Positions 1 through 9,311 of a stretch of DNA of 64,000 nt are shown one piece after another. The position numbers were made by a program, and so were the translations under genes. The stretch is from NCBI GenBank assembly GCA_944326705.1, contig CALVEY010000002.1:1-64000 (forward strand). The letters are read 5' to 3'. The notes below the pieces were generated by a model that saw only the letters and a program-made list of their open reading frames with translations, made no database searches and was not told where the DNA came from. The first letter of the stretch is position 1, and every line of letters begins with the position of its first letter. The stretch comes from an uncultured Mucispirillum sp. (lineage in GTDB: Bacteria; Chrysiogenota; Deferribacteres; Deferribacterales; Mucispirillaceae).

Positions 1-184
1 TTTAAAAGCGGATATAATGCCATATTAATATATTATAATTTTTAAGCTTTATTTTTAACTCTAGTAAATATTTTATTTTAATTATTATATAGTTATTAGT
101 ATTATTATAAAAAAATGGGGGTGAAGCAGTTATTTTATACAAACATAATAGTTATTATATTTTTTACAAATAAAAAATATGAAA

Positions 185-215
185 TCCCTTATAACGCTTT
201 ATGCATTATAAGGGA
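185..215 (-). terminator. Terminator of the acn-icd-gltA operon
   Basis: A perfect 10-bp inverted repeat (TCCCTTATAA at 185-194, TTATAAGGGA at 206-215) with an 11-nt loop lies 14 nt beyond the citrate synthase stop codon. On the minus strand it is followed by a T-rich run, as expected for Rho-independent termination. The rest of 1-184 is AT-rich with no gene visible. Confidence 0.75.
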
Positions 216-228
216 ATAATATATTGCA

Positions 229-1608
229 TTAGCGATTTGCTATTTCTATATATGGTTTTTCAGGAGCTATACTGCTATACCCTGGACGAATAATTCTTTT
301 ACCTGCAAAAGTAATTTCTTCGTTTCTATGGGCACACCAGCCTACAATCCTTGCCATAGCAAAAAGTGGAGTAAATATTTCTTTTGGTATACCTATCATA
401 TCGTAAACAAAGCCAGAATAAAAATCTATATTACTGGATACTCGTTTTGTTGTTCCTTTTTTAAAGTTACCAAATGCTTCTATTGAGCGTGCTTCAATTA
501 ATTCTAAAAAGGCCATTTCTTCTGTTCTGCCTTTTTCTTTTGCTAAATCTCTGGCAAGCTCTTTTAAAAGCACAGCTCTAGGGTCAGAAATTGTATATAC
601 TGCATGGCCTATACCATAAATAAGACCAGTTCTATTATATACTTCTTTATTCAGAATTTTGTATAAATAAGCATCTATTTCGTCCTGGTCATCCCATTTC
701 TTAATGTTTTCTTTTAAATGTTCAAGCATATCTGCCACCATTAAGTTAGCACCACCATGAAGCGGGCCTTTTAATGAGCCAATACCTGCAGCAATAGACG
801 AATATGTATCTGTCATAGTAGAGCTTGTAACACGTACAGTAAAGGTAGAGTTATTACCACCGCCATGGTCTGCCTGTAATAATAAAAGTAAATCAAGAGT
901 GCGTGCATCTAGCTCTGTATATTCATCACCTTTAATCATAAATAAAAGATTTTCTGCAATAGATAAATCTTCTCTAGGGTGTCTTATGTGCATAGTTCTG
1001 CCATTATAAGCATGACGAAGAACATGGTATGCATAAGATATGATTGTAGGAAATTTTGATAAAAGATAAAGTGACTGTCTCATTAAGTTGCCTTGAGATA
1101 CATCATTTGGGTTTTTATCATATATATACATTTCAAGAACTGTTCTTGCAAGTATATTCATAATATCAGAGCCTTCTAAATCAATTAAATGCAGCCTTGT
1201 TTTTTTCTCTAACGGCATTTCCTGAGCTATTAAGCATTTAAATTCTTCTAACTGTTTTTTATTTGGAAGTTTGCCTGATAAAAGAAGGTATGATACTTCT
1301 TCAAATCCAAGCCTTTTTTCTCTTAAAAGAGCATGGACCATATCGTTTACATCAATTCCTCTGTAAAATAATTTACCAGGAATAGGGGTAAGTCCTGCTT
1401 CAGATTTTTCATAACCTACAACATTACCAATTCTTGTAAGACCAACTAATACACCTGTGCCGTCTTCATTTCTAAGTCCTCTTTTAACATTATATTTTTT
1501 AAAAAGACTTAAATCCATTGTAGTTGCTTCACGCATAGCGTCAGATAAATCATAAATCAAATGTTCTTTAATGGTAGCACATTCTTCAGAAAAACTATCA
1601 TAACTCAT
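229..1608 (-). CDS. gltA: Citrate synthase
   Basis: Condenses oxaloacetate with acetyl-CoA to citrate, the entry step of the TCA cycle, in the cytoplasm. The 459-residue protein has the citrate synthase active-site set: His284 in the HGGAN segment, His335 in GIGHAVY and Asp395 in NIDFYSG, with the GWCAHRNEE segment near residue 427. It is somewhat longer than the usual 380-430 residues because of an extended N-terminus and extra helical sequence around 140-180. It is the last gene of an operon with isocitrate dehydrogenase (12-bp gap) and aconitase, so three consecutive TCA enzymes are co-transcribed, and a terminator follows. 2-Methylcitrate synthase is the main alternative within the family; the aconitase/IDH context favours citrate synthase. 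Confidence 0.95.
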   Translation of the reverse strand: MSYDSFSEECATIKEHLIYDLSDAMREATTMDLSLFKKYNVKRGLRNEDGTGVLVGLTRIGNVVGYEKSEAGLTPIPGKLFYRGIDVNDMVHALLREKRLGFEEVSYLLLSGKLPNKKQLEEFKCLIAQEMPLEKKTRLHLIDLEGSDIMNILARTVLEMYIYDKNPNDVSQGNLMRQSLYLLSKFPTIISYAYHVLRHAYNGRTMHIRHPREDLSIAENLLFMIKGDEYTELDARTLDLLLLLQADHGGGNNSTFTVRVTSSTMTDTYSSIAAGIGSLKGPLHGGANLMVADMLEHLKENIKKWDDQDEIDAYLYKILNKEVYNRTGLIYGIGHAVYTISDPRAVLLKELARDLAKEKGRTEEMAFLELIEARSIEAFGNFKKGTTKRVSSNIDFYSGFVYDMIGIPKEIFTPLFAMARIVGWCAHRNEEITFAGKRIIRPGYSSIAPEKPYIEIANR

Positions 1609-1620
1609 TATTTATTTCAC

Positions 1621-2883
1621 CTATTTAATTAATTTTATAATATTATCAGCAAAATCTGTTGTGGAAAGACTTGTACCGTTATCCATAAATCTAGCTAAAT
1701 CATGGGTAGCATATCCTTTCCCAAAAGATTCTACAAGAGCATTTTTAATTTTATCGCTTACTTCCTGCCATGAAATATATTCAAAAAGCATAGCAAAAGA
1801 TAAAAGCATAGAGCAAGGGTTAACTATATTTTTACCTGCAATATCTGGTGCTGTGCCGTGAGTAGCTTCAAATATAGCATGGCCTGTATTATAGTTAATA
1901 TTTGCTCCAGGAGCGATACCAATACCACCAACCATAGCAGCAAGCTGGTCAGAAATATAGTCACCATTTAAGTTAAGTGTTGCTATTACAGAATAATCTT
2001 CTGGTTTTAATAATGTATTTTGCAGAAATGCATCTGCAATATTATCTTTTATAATTATTTTGCCACTTTCTACTGCATTTTTATAAGCATTATCTGCAGC
2101 TTCTGCACCTTTTTCTTTTTTTATGCTGTTATACTGGTTCATAGTAAAAGTAACATCTGCAAACTCTGTTTCAGCTACTTCATAACCCCATTTTTTAAAT
2201 CCGCCTTCTGTAAATTTCATAATATTGCCTTTATGAACTAATGTTACAGATGGTTTTTTATTACTGGCAGCATACTGCACTGCAGCTCTAACAAGCCTTG
2301 ATGAGCCTTCTTTAGATACTGGTTTTACGCCAAAAGATGAAGTTGCTGGAAAACGGACTTTTTTCACATTCATTTCATCATGTAAAAATTTATAAAACTT
2401 TTCAGCTTCAGGTGTGCCAGCTTCCCACTCAATACCTGCATAAATATCTTCAGTATTTTCTCTAAAAACAACCATATTTACTTTATTTGGCTCTTTTAAT
2501 GGAGAAGAAACACCTTTAAACCATTCAACAGGTCTAAGGCATACAAATAAATCAAGCTCCTGCCTTAATGCTACATTTAAAGACCTGATACCACCGCCAA
2601 CAGGTGTTGTTAATGGACCTTTTATTCCTATTAAATATTTTTTAAAAGTGTCCATTGTTTCTTCCGGCAGCCATTTGCCAGTTTTATTATAAGCTTTTTC
2701 GCCCCCTAAAACTTCAAGCCATTCTATTTTTTTTGCGCCTTTATAAACAGTATTAACTGTATGGTCTACTATTTTTTTACATACATTTGTTATTTCAGCA
2801 CCAACACCATCGCCTTCAATAAATGGCAGAGTAAGTGTATCTGGAACTATTAATTTATTATTTTCTTTAACAATTTTTGCCAT
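1621..2883 (-). CDS. icd: Isocitrate dehydrogenase, NADP type
   Basis: Oxidatively decarboxylates isocitrate to 2-oxoglutarate. The 420-residue length matches the bacterial homodimeric NADP-dependent family (E. coli 416). Visible signatures are the substrate-binding stretch with SLNVALRQELDL, the NTEDIYAGIEW segment, and the nucleotide/metal region GTAPDIAGKNIVNP near residue 340. It sits 9 bp after the aconitase gene and 12 bp before citrate synthase on the same strand, so it should be translated from the same mRNA. Cofactor preference is inferred from family resemblance only; NAD-linked activity cannot be excluded from motifs alone. Confidence 0.94.
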   Translation of the reverse strand: MAKIVKENNKLIVPDTLTLPFIEGDGVGAEITNVCKKIVDHTVNTVYKGAKKIEWLEVLGGEKAYNKTGKWLPEETMDTFKKYLIGIKGPLTTPVGGGIRSLNVALRQELDLFVCLRPVEWFKGVSSPLKEPNKVNMVVFRENTEDIYAGIEWEAGTPEAEKFYKFLHDEMNVKKVRFPATSSFGVKPVSKEGSSRLVRAAVQYAASNKKPSVTLVHKGNIMKFTEGGFKKWGYEVAETEFADVTFTMNQYNSIKKEKGAEAADNAYKNAVESGKIIIKDNIADAFLQNTLLKPEDYSVIATLNLNGDYISDQLAAMVGGIGIAPGANINYNTGHAIFEATHGTAPDIAGKNIVNPCSMLLSFAMLFEYISWQEVSDKIKNALVESFGKGYATHDLARFMDNGTSLSTTDFADNIIKLIK

Positions 2884-2892
2884 AAATCACCA

Positions 2893-5130
2893 TTATTTTT
2901 GTAAGTTGTTTAATGCAGAGCCTGCTTTAAACCATTCTATCTGCTGCATATTATATGTGTGGTTTACTTTAAAAGTATCTGTTTTGCCGTCAGTATGTTT
3001 TAAAGTAACTGTCAGCTCTTTATTAGGAGCAAAATCTTTTAATCCTGTAATAGATATTAAATCGCCTTCCTGCACAAGATTATAGTCATCTTTATTTTGG
3101 AAGGTAAGGGCAAGCATACCTTGTTTTTTCAAGTTAGTTTCATGTATCCTTGCAAAGCTTTTTGCAATAATAGCTTTAACACCTAAAAATCTTGGTTCCA
3201 TTGCAGCATGTTCTCTTGATGAGCCTTCGCCATAGTTTTCTTCTGCTACAACTACAGAGCCGTTTTTATTATCTCTATAATATTTTGCAGCAGCAGAAAC
3301 AGCAGTATATTCATGAGTATAGCTGTTTTTTACTTTATTTGTTTCATCATTAAAAGCATTTACTGCACCCATAAGCATATTATCAGATATATTTTCTAAA
3401 TGCCCTCTGAATTTTAACCATGGACCTGCCATAGATATATGGTCAGTAGTGCATTTTCCTTTTGTTTTAATTAAAAGGTCTGCATCTGTTATATCACTGC
3501 CGTCCCATTTTGCAAAAGGTTTTAATATTTGAAGCCTTGAAGATGAGGCATCTATTTTTACAGTTATATCATCGCCATTTTCTGGTGGAGTTATTAAACC
3601 TTTATCACATTTAACAAAACCTTCTTTTGGCAGAGCGTCCCATGATGGAGCAGTAAGCATAACATCATTTCCGTCTTTATCTTTAACAGTATCTTTTTCT
3701 GGATTAAAACTTAATCTGCCAGAGATTGCATAAGCTACAGCCATTTCTGGTGATACTATAAAAGCATAAGTATTAGGGTTGCCGTCTGCTCGTTTTGCAA
3801 AGTTCCTGTTGAATGTGGTTACTATAGTATTTTTTCTTTCATTATCATCAGTTATTCTTTTCCATTGACCAATACATGGACCGCAGGCATTAGTCATAAT
3901 AACTGCACCAGCATTTTTAAAAGTATCTATAATTTTATCTCTTTTAGCAGTTTCTAACACTAATATAGAGCCTGGATTAATAATTAATTCAGCTTTTAAA
4001 GGTATATTTTTAGCAACAGCCTGTTCTAATAAATTAGCTGCTCTGCCTAAATCCTGATATGATGAGTTAGTGCATGAGCCAATAAGAGCAACTTCTACTT
4101 TATCTGGATAGTTATTTTTAGCAACTTTTGCAGCCATTTCACTTACTTTTGATGCAGCATCTGGAGTAAATGGACCGTTAACATAAGGGGATAAGCTGTC
4201 TAAATCAATTTCTATAACTTTATCATAATATTTTTCTGGGTTATTTAAAACTTCATCATCTGCTTTTAAATACTCTTTATACTGCTCAGCAAGAGCTGCA
4301 ACATCTTTTCTGTTAGTTGCATTTAAATAATCAGCAGTGTGATTATCAAAAGGGAATATAGATGTTGTTGCACCAACTTCTGCACCCATATTGCATACTG
4401 TTGATTTGCCTGTTGCAGGAAGTGATAAAGTGCCTTCGCCAAAGTATTCTATAATAGAGTTTGTGCCGCCTTTAACTGTTAATATACCTGCAAGTTTTAA
4501 GATTATATCTTTTGGAGATGCAAAGCCTTTTAAACTGCCTGTAAGTTTAACTCCTAGAATTTTAGGCATTTTTAATTCCCATTCCATACCGCTCATAACA
4601 TCAGCAGCATCAGCACCGCCAACACCAATAGCTGCCATAGTTAAGCCGCCGGCATTTGGTGTGTGAGAATCAGTTCCTATCATCATACCACCAGGAAAAG
4701 CATAATTTTCAAGCACTACCTGATGTATAATACCAGCACCTGGTTTCCAGTAATCTATACCATATTTTGATGCAACACTTTGCAGAAATTCATATACTTC
4801 TTTATTTGTTTTTTCTGCTTCTGGTAAATCTGTTTCAGCACCTTTATAAGCTTGAATAAGGTGGTCGCAGTGAACAGAAGATTTAGCAGCAGCTTTCTTT
4901 TTACCTGCATTCATAAATTGTAATAAAGCCATTTGTGCTGTAGCGTCCTGCATAGCAACTCTGTCTGGCTTAAAGTTAACATAGTCTTCGCCGCGTTTAT
5001 AATCCTTTAATTCATTTTCATGAAAAAGGTGAGCATATAATATTTTTTCTGTTAGTGTAAGTGGTCTGCCGAATTTATTTTTTGCAGCATCTACTTTTTG
5101 GCTGAAAGATTTATAAAAAGTTTCAAACAT
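2893..5130 (-). CDS. acn: Aconitate hydratase (mitochondrial-type aconitase)
   Basis: Isomerises citrate to isocitrate through a [4Fe-4S] cluster. The 745-residue protein carries the cluster cysteines in SCTNSS (Cys353) and [11 protein letters not shown] (Cys416, Cys419), the substrate-binding [11 protein letters not shown] segment near 152, and the swivel-domain motif [13 protein letters not shown] near 640. The length and the GPCIGQW form fit the mitochondrial-like aconitases found in some bacteria rather than the ~890-residue AcnA or AcnB. It is the promoter-proximal gene of the TCA operon, preceded by a G-rich Shine-Dalgarno site and a 411-bp leader region that contains conspicuous hairpins. 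Confidence 0.94.
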   Translation of the reverse strand: MFETFYKSFSQKVDAAKNKFGRPLTLTEKILYAHLFHENELKDYKRGEDYVNFKPDRVAMQDATAQMALLQFMNAGKKKAAAKSSVHCDHLIQAYKGAETDLPEAEKTNKEVYEFLQSVASKYGIDYWKPGAGIIHQVVLENYAFPGGMMIGTDSHTPNAGGLTMAAIGVGGADAADVMSGMEWELKMPKILGVKLTGSLKGFASPKDIILKLAGILTVKGGTNSIIEYFGEGTLSLPATGKSTVCNMGAEVGATTSIFPFDNHTADYLNATNRKDVAALAEQYKEYLKADDEVLNNPEKYYDKVIEIDLDSLSPYVNGPFTPDAASKVSEMAAKVAKNNYPDKVEVALIGSCTNSSYQDLGRAANLLEQAVAKNIPLKAELIINPGSILVLETAKRDKIIDTFKNAGAVIMTNACGPCIGQWKRITDDNERKNTIVTTFNRNFAKRADGNPNTYAFIVSPEMAVAYAISGRLSFNPEKDTVKDKDGNDVMLTAPSWDALPKEGFVKCDKGLITPPENGDDITVKIDASSSRLQILKPFAKWDGSDITDADLLIKTKGKCTTDHISMAGPWLKFRGHLENISDNMLMGAVNAFNDETNKVKNSYTHEYTAVSAAAKYYRDNKNGSVVVAEENYGEGSSREHAAMEPRFLGVKAIIAKSFARIHETNLKKQGMLALTFQNKDDYNLVQEGDLISITGLKDFAPNKELTVTLKHTDGKTDTFKVNHTYNMQQIEWFKAGSALNNLQK

Positions 5131-5541
5131 ACCATTCCCCTTATTTTTGTATGATTAATATTATTTTTGCAAAAATTATAAAGTATTTTTACATAATAAA
5201 CAAGTGAAAAATAAGGATAATATAAAAAGAAAAAAATAAATCATATGAATTTTGTAGAAATTGTGGAGAATAAAATAAAAATACTTTTTATTTTTACATT
5301 TGTAATATATATTTCCTATATAGTAAGTAGGAAAACATATAGAACAGAGTATTTTCAGTATTTTTTTGCATAGTAATGCATTTAAATAAACTCCCTCCTT
5401 TTTGTAGAAAGTGGAACAGGTTTTTACCTGTTCCATTTTTTTGTATATAATCAAGGCAAAGTTTAAGTATTCATTATAAAGTATATTATAGTTTATATAT
5501 AAGTGCGTAGTATATCAAATAATTTTAAAATTATTATAAAA
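5131..5541 (-). promoter_or_regulatory. Long leader/promoter region of the TCA operon
   Basis: This 411-bp gap separates the antiporter gene (upstream on the minus strand) from acn. Read on the minus strand it holds TATAAT-like boxes around 5470-5500, a strong hairpin at 5412-5435, an AAGGAGGG sequence at 5400-5393, a nine-codon mini-ORF (ATG at 5381, stop at 5355), and a second inverted repeat, TTTCCTA at 5312-5318 pairing with TAGGAAA at 5328-5334. About 180 nt of very AT-rich sequence then leads to acn. Open frames here have no recognisable protein features. Whether the hairpins attenuate transcription or simply terminate a transcript is not decidable by eye. Confidence 0.45.
5412..5435. 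terminator. 10-bp stem-loop in the acn leader
   Basis: TGGAACAGGT (5412-5421) pairs perfectly with ACCTGTTCCA (5426-5435) around a TTTT loop. On the plus strand seven T follow, which is terminator-like. On the minus strand, the direction of both neighbouring genes, the T run is absent and an AAGGAGGG follows instead. It could end a plus-strand small RNA or act as a leader stem for acn. Confidence 0.5.
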
Positions 5542-7527
5542 TTAAGTTGCTGGTTCTATTTTTTCATTTAAAATAGATGCAAATACTGCAATATCACTAC
5601 TTTTGCCAGTAACTACAAGTTCATCTCTATCATTTATTTTATCATCAGAACCAGGCGATACTTTTACCTGCACCCCTGATTTAACAGCAATAATATTAAT
5701 GTTATATTTAAATCTTGCATCAAGAGCACGCAGTGAGCAGCCAGAATATTTTGAGCCTACAGGCACTGTGATTGTTTCTACTGAAAGTCCTTTTACTCCC
5801 AGGGTAGATATTTTTTTGTCCTGATGTTTTTTTGAAATAGCTGCAATATCTTCCTGACGAAGTTCTGCTTCTACTGCTGCAATATTTTCTTCTGGTATAT
5901 AGTAATGTTTAAATACAACAAAAAGCAGTGATACTGCAGATTCTACTTCTTCTGATATTACTTCAGATGCACCTAATTCTTTTAATGCAGCATTATATGC
6001 TTTAAAGCGTGTTCTAGCTATAATTATTAATGTTGGGTTTAATCTTCTTGCTGTTTCTACAATATTTTTAGTTGTATGAAAATCTGCCCCAGATATAACT
6101 ATGGAGCGCGCTCTTGTAATGGAAGCATGGTCTAATATTTCTTCCTGTGATGCATCCCCGTAAAAAATAGGAGTGCCTTTTTGTTTTTCAGTCTGCACAG
6201 TATTTGGGTTCATTTCTATTACTATATAATCAATGCCAGATTGAATTGCTGCTTTTGCAATCATTCTGCCTGAAAGTCCAAATCCAACTAATACAATATG
6301 GTCATTAAATATTTTTTTGTCTGATTTTTTTTCATGGAAATAGCCTTTTATAATATTTGCAGGCAGCGGCAGTTTTGAAAGCAGTTTTGCAATATGACTA
6401 GAATATATCATCATAAATGGTGTTGCAATCATTGAGATAACTGCAATAGTTATAAATAGTGAGTTTTGAAATTCATTAAATATGCCGTCCTGCAAACCAG
6501 TTGTTGCAAGAATGAAAGAAAATTCACCCACTTGAGCAAGAGCAAGACCAGTTTTTAAAGATGTTTCAAGAGAATATCCTAAAATACTTATAGACATTGT
6601 TGTTACTAATGCTTTTATTATTATAACAAGGAATGCTAAAAATAAAATAAGGGCAGGGTGAGCTAAAAATGTATTAACATTAATCATCATACCAATAGAT
6701 ATAAAGAAGAAGCCTGTAAATACATCTTTAAACGGCACAACATTACCAAGAGCCTGATAGCCATAACCTGTTTCGCTTACTATCATACCTGCTAAAAATG
6801 CACCAAGAGCTAAAGATAAGCCTGCTTTATTTGTAATAATAGCAACTATCATACATATTAATATGATAGAAAATAGAAAAACTTCTCTGCTTCTTGTTTT
6901 TGTAACTTTTGCTAAAAGTTTTGGAACAATAAACCTTGCTGCAGCAAATAAAAGAACTACTACAATAATTGCATATCCTAAAGTTTTAGCAATATCTGCA
7001 ATAGATGAATCATTTCCTGGTGCTAACATTCTAGCTATAAGCATCATTGGAATAACTGCAATATCCTGAAAAATAAGCACACTTGTAGTTATTCTGCCAT
7101 AAGGGGATTCCACTTCACCTCTTTCCATTAAAAGCTTTAATACAATAGCTGTTGATGAAGGTGCGATTATCATACCTATAAATATAGATAATTCTGTATT
7201 AATACCCATAATCATACAAAGAATTGTAATAAAAATAGATGTTAGAAATACCTGCAGCATACCGCCGCCAAGGGCAGAGCGTTTTAATGCAACAAGCTGC
7301 TGCAGAGAAAACTCTAAACCGATAGTAAAAAGAAGCAGAATAACACCAATTTCTGCCATGTGTGATACATTTTCTGTGTTAGAGATAAACCCAAGACCAT
7401 TAGGACCAATCAAAAGACCAGTAAGTAAATATCCTAAAATACCAGGAACTTTTATCTTTGCACATACTAAAAGAACTATTGTAGATACTGCAAAAATAAC
7501 AGTAATATCTCTTAAAATTATATCCAT
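5542..7527 (-). CDS. CPA2-family cation:proton antiporter with RCK domain (KefB/KefC-like)
   Basis: A 661-residue inner-membrane K+ or Na+/H+ antiporter. The first ~375 residues form about a dozen hydrophobic helices typical of the Na_H_exchanger fold, including the SSTAIVLKLL segment. Residues from ~395 form a TrkA-N/RCK nucleotide-binding domain (VGFGLSGRMI, then YGDAS), and a TrkA-C domain closes the protein around 570-650. RCK domains bind NAD(H) and gate ion flux in this family. It is the last gene of a four-gene operon, starting 27 bp after the activase gene, with an AGGG Shine-Dalgarno. The transported ion and any glutathione control are not evident from sequence; no KefF/KefG partner is nearby. 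Confidence 0.9.
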   Translation of the reverse strand: MDIILRDITVIFAVSTIVLLVCAKIKVPGILGYLLTGLLIGPNGLGFISNTENVSHMAEIGVILLLFTIGLEFSLQQLVALKRSALGGGMLQVFLTSIFITILCMIMGINTELSIFIGMIIAPSSTAIVLKLLMERGEVESPYGRITTSVLIFQDIAVIPMMLIARMLAPGNDSSIADIAKTLGYAIIVVVLLFAAARFIVPKLLAKVTKTRSREVFLFSIILICMIVAIITNKAGLSLALGAFLAGMIVSETGYGYQALGNVVPFKDVFTGFFFISIGMMINVNTFLAHPALILFLAFLVIIIKALVTTMSISILGYSLETSLKTGLALAQVGEFSFILATTGLQDGIFNEFQNSLFITIAVISMIATPFMMIYSSHIAKLLSKLPLPANIIKGYFHEKKSDKKIFNDHIVLVGFGLSGRMIAKAAIQSGIDYIVIEMNPNTVQTEKQKGTPIFYGDASQEEILDHASITRARSIVISGADFHTTKNIVETARRLNPTLIIIARTRFKAYNAALKELGASEVISEEVESAVSLLFVVFKHYYIPEENIAAVEAELRQEDIAAISKKHQDKKISTLGVKGLSVETITVPVGSKYSGCSLRALDARFKYNINIIAVKSGVQVKVSPGSDDKINDRDELVVTGKSSDIAVFASILNEKIEPAT

Positions 7528-7554
7528 ATAAATACCCTTATAATCAAAAATATT

Positions 7555-8301
7555 TTATAACGGCAGACAGCCTAATGCTCCATTAAACTGTGGATTATTA
7601 AGCGGTGTTACTTTTTTGCCTATAAGCTGAGAAATAAATAATATTAAGCTTTTATTATTTGCTACTCCACCAGAAGCATATATTGTATCAGCTTGAAATG
7701 ATTTTATCAATGGTAAAAGCCGTTTAGCAATAGATTTATTTATACCTGCAGCAATACTTTCTATTTCAACACCTGATGCCATAAGCCCTATAAGCTCACT
7801 TTCGCAGAAAACTGCACATGTGCTTGAAAGATTTGCAGGGTTATGCTCCATAGTTGAAAGCTCATCTATACTTATGCCTAAAACAGAGCAGGCATTTTCA
7901 GCAAACCTTCCTGTACTTGCTGCACATTTATCATTCATTATAAAATCTTCTATATATCCTTCTTTTCCAAGAATCACTTTACTATCCTGACCGCCAATAT
8001 CTATTAATATAAAGCTGTCATCTCCAGTCTGCCTTAATGCTCCCCTGAAATGGGCTTTAATTTCAGATATAATTTCAGCATTAGAAAATGACATTAAATT
8101 TCTGCCATATCCTGTAGCAACTATCTTATAGTCATCACTAAGACCTAGTTTTTTCGTATCTATATATGTATTTGTACCGTCTCTGGCAATAAACTGTTTA
8201 TAAAAACTGACTGTATCAAAAAGATTATATTCTATATTTCCATTATCTTCTTTAACCAGCTTTACATATCTTGAGCCTAAATCTATACCAATATTTTTCA
8301 T
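7555..8301 (-). CDS. 2-Hydroxyacyl-CoA dehydratase / double-cubane protein activase (BadF/BcrA-type ATPase)
   Basis: An ATP-dependent one-electron donor that uses ATP hydrolysis to drive low-potential electron transfer into a dehydratase or double-cubane partner. The 248-residue ASKHA-fold protein has the phosphate loop GIDLGS at residues 5-10, a second nucleotide loop DIGGQDSK at 101-108, and the two cysteines that in this family bind one [4Fe-4S] between the two subunits of a homodimer (Cys126 in NDKCAAS, Cys166 in VFCESE). It overlaps the partner gene by 4 nt (ATGA), implying translational coupling and matched stoichiometry. Confidence 0.9.
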   Translation of the reverse strand: MKNIGIDLGSRYVKLVKEDNGNIEYNLFDTVSFYKQFIARDGTNTYIDTKKLGLSDDYKIVATGYGRNLMSFSNAEIISEIKAHFRGALRQTGDDSFILIDIGGQDSKVILGKEGYIEDFIMNDKCAASTGRFAENACSVLGISIDELSTMEHNPANLSSTCAVFCESELIGLMASGVEIESIAAGINKSIAKRLLPLIKSFQADTIYASGGVANNKSLILFISQLIGKKVTPLNNPQFNGALGCLPL

Positions 8302-9302
8302 ATACTTCTCTTTCTTTTTTTCATTTCAAGCATTTCTATAAAGGAGTCAATGCGTATTTTTGTTCTGCCGTCAATATCACCAGGACTGTCGCCTTCAATA
8401 GTTAATACTGGAATATCTAGATGTTTTTTTATTAATATATCTTGAATCTGTCTGTAACAGAAAGACTGTACATAGTGAATTAAGCCATCAATTTTTCTTT
8501 CCTGTACCTGTTGTTTAATATCATTTATTCTATCCATTACACCATATGGATATGTATATTCTAAATATCTTTTAACATAATCAGGATTTTCTGATGGAAT
8601 ACTAAACTGACGCTGCACTTCATTAAAAACAATTTTACAGTTTTTGCTTTCTATAAAGTCATACATAGCAGGGTTAATTGTAGGCACGCCAATACATCCA
8701 AGCCTTACATATTTATTTTCAATATTTCTTTTAGATGCTTTTTCTATTAATTCATCAGCATCTTTTGAAAATTTCTCTACATCACTGTTAAAGTCAGTAG
8801 AAGATACAAGATATAAATGGTTTTCAAAGCCTGTTACATATCCCTGCACTGTCATTTCATCTATTTTTTTTAGCTTTTTACGGACTTTGTCTGTGATTTT
8901 ACAGCACTCATATACATCATCAAAAGTAACATTAAGAGCATTTCCTAAAGCAAGCATTTGATTTTTTAAAGCAGTATAAGGTTCTTTTTCTTCATAAGGG
9001 TAGGCAAATGGGTGAACTTTTATATTATTTGCAGAATAAAGCTCAGTTAAGGCATGGGTATTGCTGCAGTCACCATTTGTAACAGATATAATTTCATCAA
9101 CTGCCTTTTCTTTAACTGCCACAGAATAAAGACCTTTTATCCATGAACAGCAGTTTCTTGGCAGACCATCATTTTGTGCTTCATCAATTAAATGGTTTGG
9201 ATTAGGGCTGCATACAAAAATATTGTTTAAATCAACAGGAATATTGCCACCTGCAAGTATAAACTCTACAGGTATAGTTGTAGTAAATCCAATTCTTTTC
9301 AA
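8298..9302 (-). CDS. 2-Hydroxyacyl-CoA dehydratase family / double-cubane cluster protein
   Basis: A 334-residue member of the HgdB/BcrC-BcrB/YjiM family. Cysteines in conserved settings include Cys51-Cys52 (NCCSW), Cys79 (NGDCSN) and Cys282 (QSFCYRQ), fitting an Fe-S ligand set. True 2-hydroxyacyl-CoA dehydratases have two different subunits of this family, but only one is encoded here beside a single activase. That arrangement matches the double-cubane cluster proteins (YjiM/YjiL type), whose physiological substrate is not settled. I infer that subgroup rather than an amino-acid-fermentation dehydratase. The GNAT-like gene ends 9 bp upstream and the activase overlaps by 4 nt. Confidence 0.82.
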   Translation of the reverse strand: MKRIGFTTTIPVEFILAGGNIPVDLNNIFVCSPNPNHLIDEAQNDGLPRNCCSWIKGLYSVAVKEKAVDEIISVTNGDCSNTHALTELYSANNIKVHPFAYPYEEKEPYTALKNQMLALGNALNVTFDDVYECCKITDKVRKKLKKIDEMTVQGYVTGFENHLYLVSSTDFNSDVEKFSKDADELIEKASKRNIENKYVRLGCIGVPTINPAMYDFIESKNCKIVFNEVQRQFSIPSENPDYVKRYLEYTYPYGVMDRINDIKQQVQERKIDGLIHYVQSFCYRQIQDILIKKHLDIPVLTIEGDSPGDIDGRTKIRIDSFIEMLEMKKRKRSI

Positions 9303-9311
9303 TTATAACCT

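Noticed and set aside
5176-5454. 92-codon minus-strand frame in the acn leader
   Set aside because: Composition is Phe/Tyr/Ile/Lys noise from AT-rich DNA, it crosses the strong hairpin at 5412-5435, and no ribosome site or family resemblance is visible.
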